In this document: positions 32,076-33,163 of the stretch, piece by piece
Numbering within the stretch: the stretch's first letter is position 1
How the letters are laid out: every line of letters starts with the position of its first letter
Source of the DNA: Phycisphaerales bacterium UBA3158
GTDB lineage: Bacteria > Planctomycetota > Phycisphaerae > Phycisphaerales > SM1A02
Direction of reading: 5' to 3'
Length of the DNA: 33,163 nt
Assembly (NCBI GenBank): GCA_002364555.1
Contig: DEYM01000064.1
Location: forward strand, 4,501 to 37,663
The notes under the pieces: generated by a model
Seen by the model: only the letters and a program-made list of their open reading frames with translations
Told to the model about the DNA's origin: nothing
Database searches by the model: none
Program-made: the position numbers and the translations under genes

Positions 32076-33053
32076 ATGACAGAGAATATCGACATCATCG
32101 AATCGGAAGCACTGGCCTCCCTCAAGGAAGCGGTTGATGACGCCGCCCTGGAACAGTGGCGTATCGCCTGGCTTGGCAGCAAGGGCCGATTGAAGTCGCT
32201 CATGGCTGGCATGAAATCCTGTACGCCAGAGGAGCGTCCCGTCTTCGGCCAGCGAATGAATGCACTGAAGAAGACCCTTGAATCGGCATTCAAATCGGTG
32301 GGTGATCAGTCCGTGCCTGCTTCCGGTCCTCCGATCGACATCACGGAACCAGGTCTTCCCGCGGGCATGGGGCGTCAGCACGTTCTCTCCCGAACGGTCG
32401 ATGAGATCATCGACGTCTTCTCGAGAATGGGTTTCTCGGTTGCTGAGGGCCCCGAAGTCGAGGATGAATGGCACAACTTCAACGCGTTGAACATGCCCGA
32501 ATCACATCCGGCTCGTGAACCATCCGACAATTTCTTCCTTGATGGCGGGGGCATGCTGCGGACCCAGACATCCACCGTCCAGGTGCGTGTCATGGAGAAC
32601 ACGCCGCCCCCGATCCGCATCATCTCCCCGGGTCGTGTGTACAGACCCGACACGCATGATGCCACCCACTACAGCATGTTCCATCAGGTCGAGGGACTCT
32701 GGGTGGACAAGGGCGTGACGATCGTCGATCTCAAGGCGACACTCTTCAACTTCGCCAGGACCTTCTTCGGTCCCGAAGCGGATATCCGCATGCGTCCGAG
32801 CTTCTTCCCCTTCACCGAGCCATCGGCCGAGGTCGACATGTGGATGCCGGTGAGAGGAAAGATGCAATGGGTTGAACTCGGTGGTTGTGGGATGATCGAC
32901 CCCAACGTCTTCGAGGCGGTGGGCTACGATCCCGAGATCTGGTCCGGGTTCGCCTTTGGCCTGGGTATCGAACGCATCGCGATGCGAAAGTTCGCGATCC
33001 CCGATATTCGATGGTTGTTCGAAAACGACGCTCGTTTCCTCAGACAGTTCTGA
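32076..33053 (+). CDS. pheS: Phenylalanyl-tRNA synthetase alpha subunit
   Basis: The 325-residue catalytic subunit pairs with PheT to charge tRNA-Phe. The N-terminal coiled-coil region includes LGSKGRLKSLM. The class II core has EVEDEWHNFNALNMPESHPAR, motif 2 at GRVYRPDTHDATHYSMFHQVEG, and motif 3 GFAFGLGIERIAM at the C-terminus. GTG 32070 is an alternative start, two codons earlier. It has its own TACACT box after the ribosomal terminator. The next gene start does not look like PheT, so pheT may lie elsewhere. Confidence 0.97.
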   Translation: MTENIDIIESEALASLKEAVDDAALEQWRIAWLGSKGRLKSLMAGMKSCTPEERPVFGQRMNALKKTLESAFKSVGDQSVPASGPPIDITEPGLPAGMGRQHVLSRTVDEIIDVFSRMGFSVAEGPEVEDEWHNFNALNMPESHPAREPSDNFFLDGGGMLRTQTSTVQVRVMENTPPPIRIISPGRVYRPDTHDATHYSMFHQVEGLWVDKGVTIVDLKATLFNFARTFFGPEADIRMRPSFFPFTEPSAEVDMWMPVRGKMQWVELGGCGMIDPNVFEAVGYDPEIWSGFAFGLGIERIAMRKFAIPDIRWLFENDARFLRQF

Positions 33054-33089
33054 ATGGACTGTTCAACTGAATCATCTGGAGTTTGAATC

Positions 33090-33163
33090 ATGACCACGCC
33101 CTTGCGATCTACTGATAATGGAAATGAGGGAGGCTTCTCCCAGACTCCGGTTCAGGCCGAGCC
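33090..33163 (+). CDS. Start of an unidentified gene (cut by window end)
   Basis: An open frame of 24 codons begins at ATG 33090 and runs off the window. GGAG lies 8 nt upstream, a good ribosome-binding site. The first residues (MTTPLRSTDNGNEGG...) are polar and disordered-looking, unlike the N-terminus of PheT. The product cannot be named. Confidence 0.5.
   Translation, partial: MTTPLRSTDNGNEGGFSQTPVQAE

Overview
The window looks like a chromosomal segment of a Planctomycetota bacterium, probably Phycisphaerae-like. This is an inference from gene content: a chlamydial/planctomycetal Hc1-type histone-like protein, a FabZ-type dehydratase, LPS-core genes (so an outer membrane), a UbiA-like protein, and a ribosomal-protein operon with a long L17, no L30 and no S4. 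No mobile element, CRISPR array, tRNA or rRNA was recognised, and gene packing is tight on both strands.

Region 1 (1-5730) reads mostly leftward. It holds a FabZ-like dehydratase, a tiny Hc1-domain protein, an adenylosuccinate lyase of the animal ADSL type, a rightward UbiA-like membrane protein, and a leftward pair of O-antigen-ligase-like protein and PlsY. Region 2 (5731-8714) is a lipopolysaccharide core cluster. A rightward WaaP/Kdo-type kinase meets, tail to tail, a leftward SDR - GmhB - WaaF-like heptosyltransferase operon. Region 3 (8759-15907) runs rightward: lysS, a secreted transglutaminase-like protein and nnrD; then a YhaM-like HD/OB nuclease; then a family 2 glycosyltransferase overlapping a conserved gene of unknown function. 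A leftward exported protein of unknown function closes the region (15919-17373).

Region 4 (17497-32021) is one long ribosomal operon behind a TTGACA-16-TATGAT promoter. The order is rpsJ, rplC, D, W, B, rpsS, rplV, rpsC, rplP, rpmC, rpsQ, rplN, X, E, rpsN, rpsH, rplF, R, rpsE, rplO, secY, infA, rpmJ, rpsM, rpsK, rpoA, rplQ, and it ends at a strong hairpin. The usual neighbours rpmD, adk, map and rpsD are absent. pheS follows with its own promoter-like box, then the first codons of another gene.

The most notable observations are these. (a) Several first-in-unit genes lack a Shine-Dalgarno sequence but carry a TANNNT box ending 6-7 nt before the start codon, which suggests leaderless mRNAs. 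(b) S14 and L36 keep their short zinc-ribbon lengths but have lost three of four zinc ligands, and GmhB has also lost its zinc loop. (c) Most sizeable gaps between ribosomal genes hold a small hairpin, with a 205-nt multi-hairpin leader just before rplD. (d) L2 has an altered peptidyl-transferase loop. (e) There are two unrecognised conserved-looking genes. All similarity statements come from memory of the families; no database search was run.
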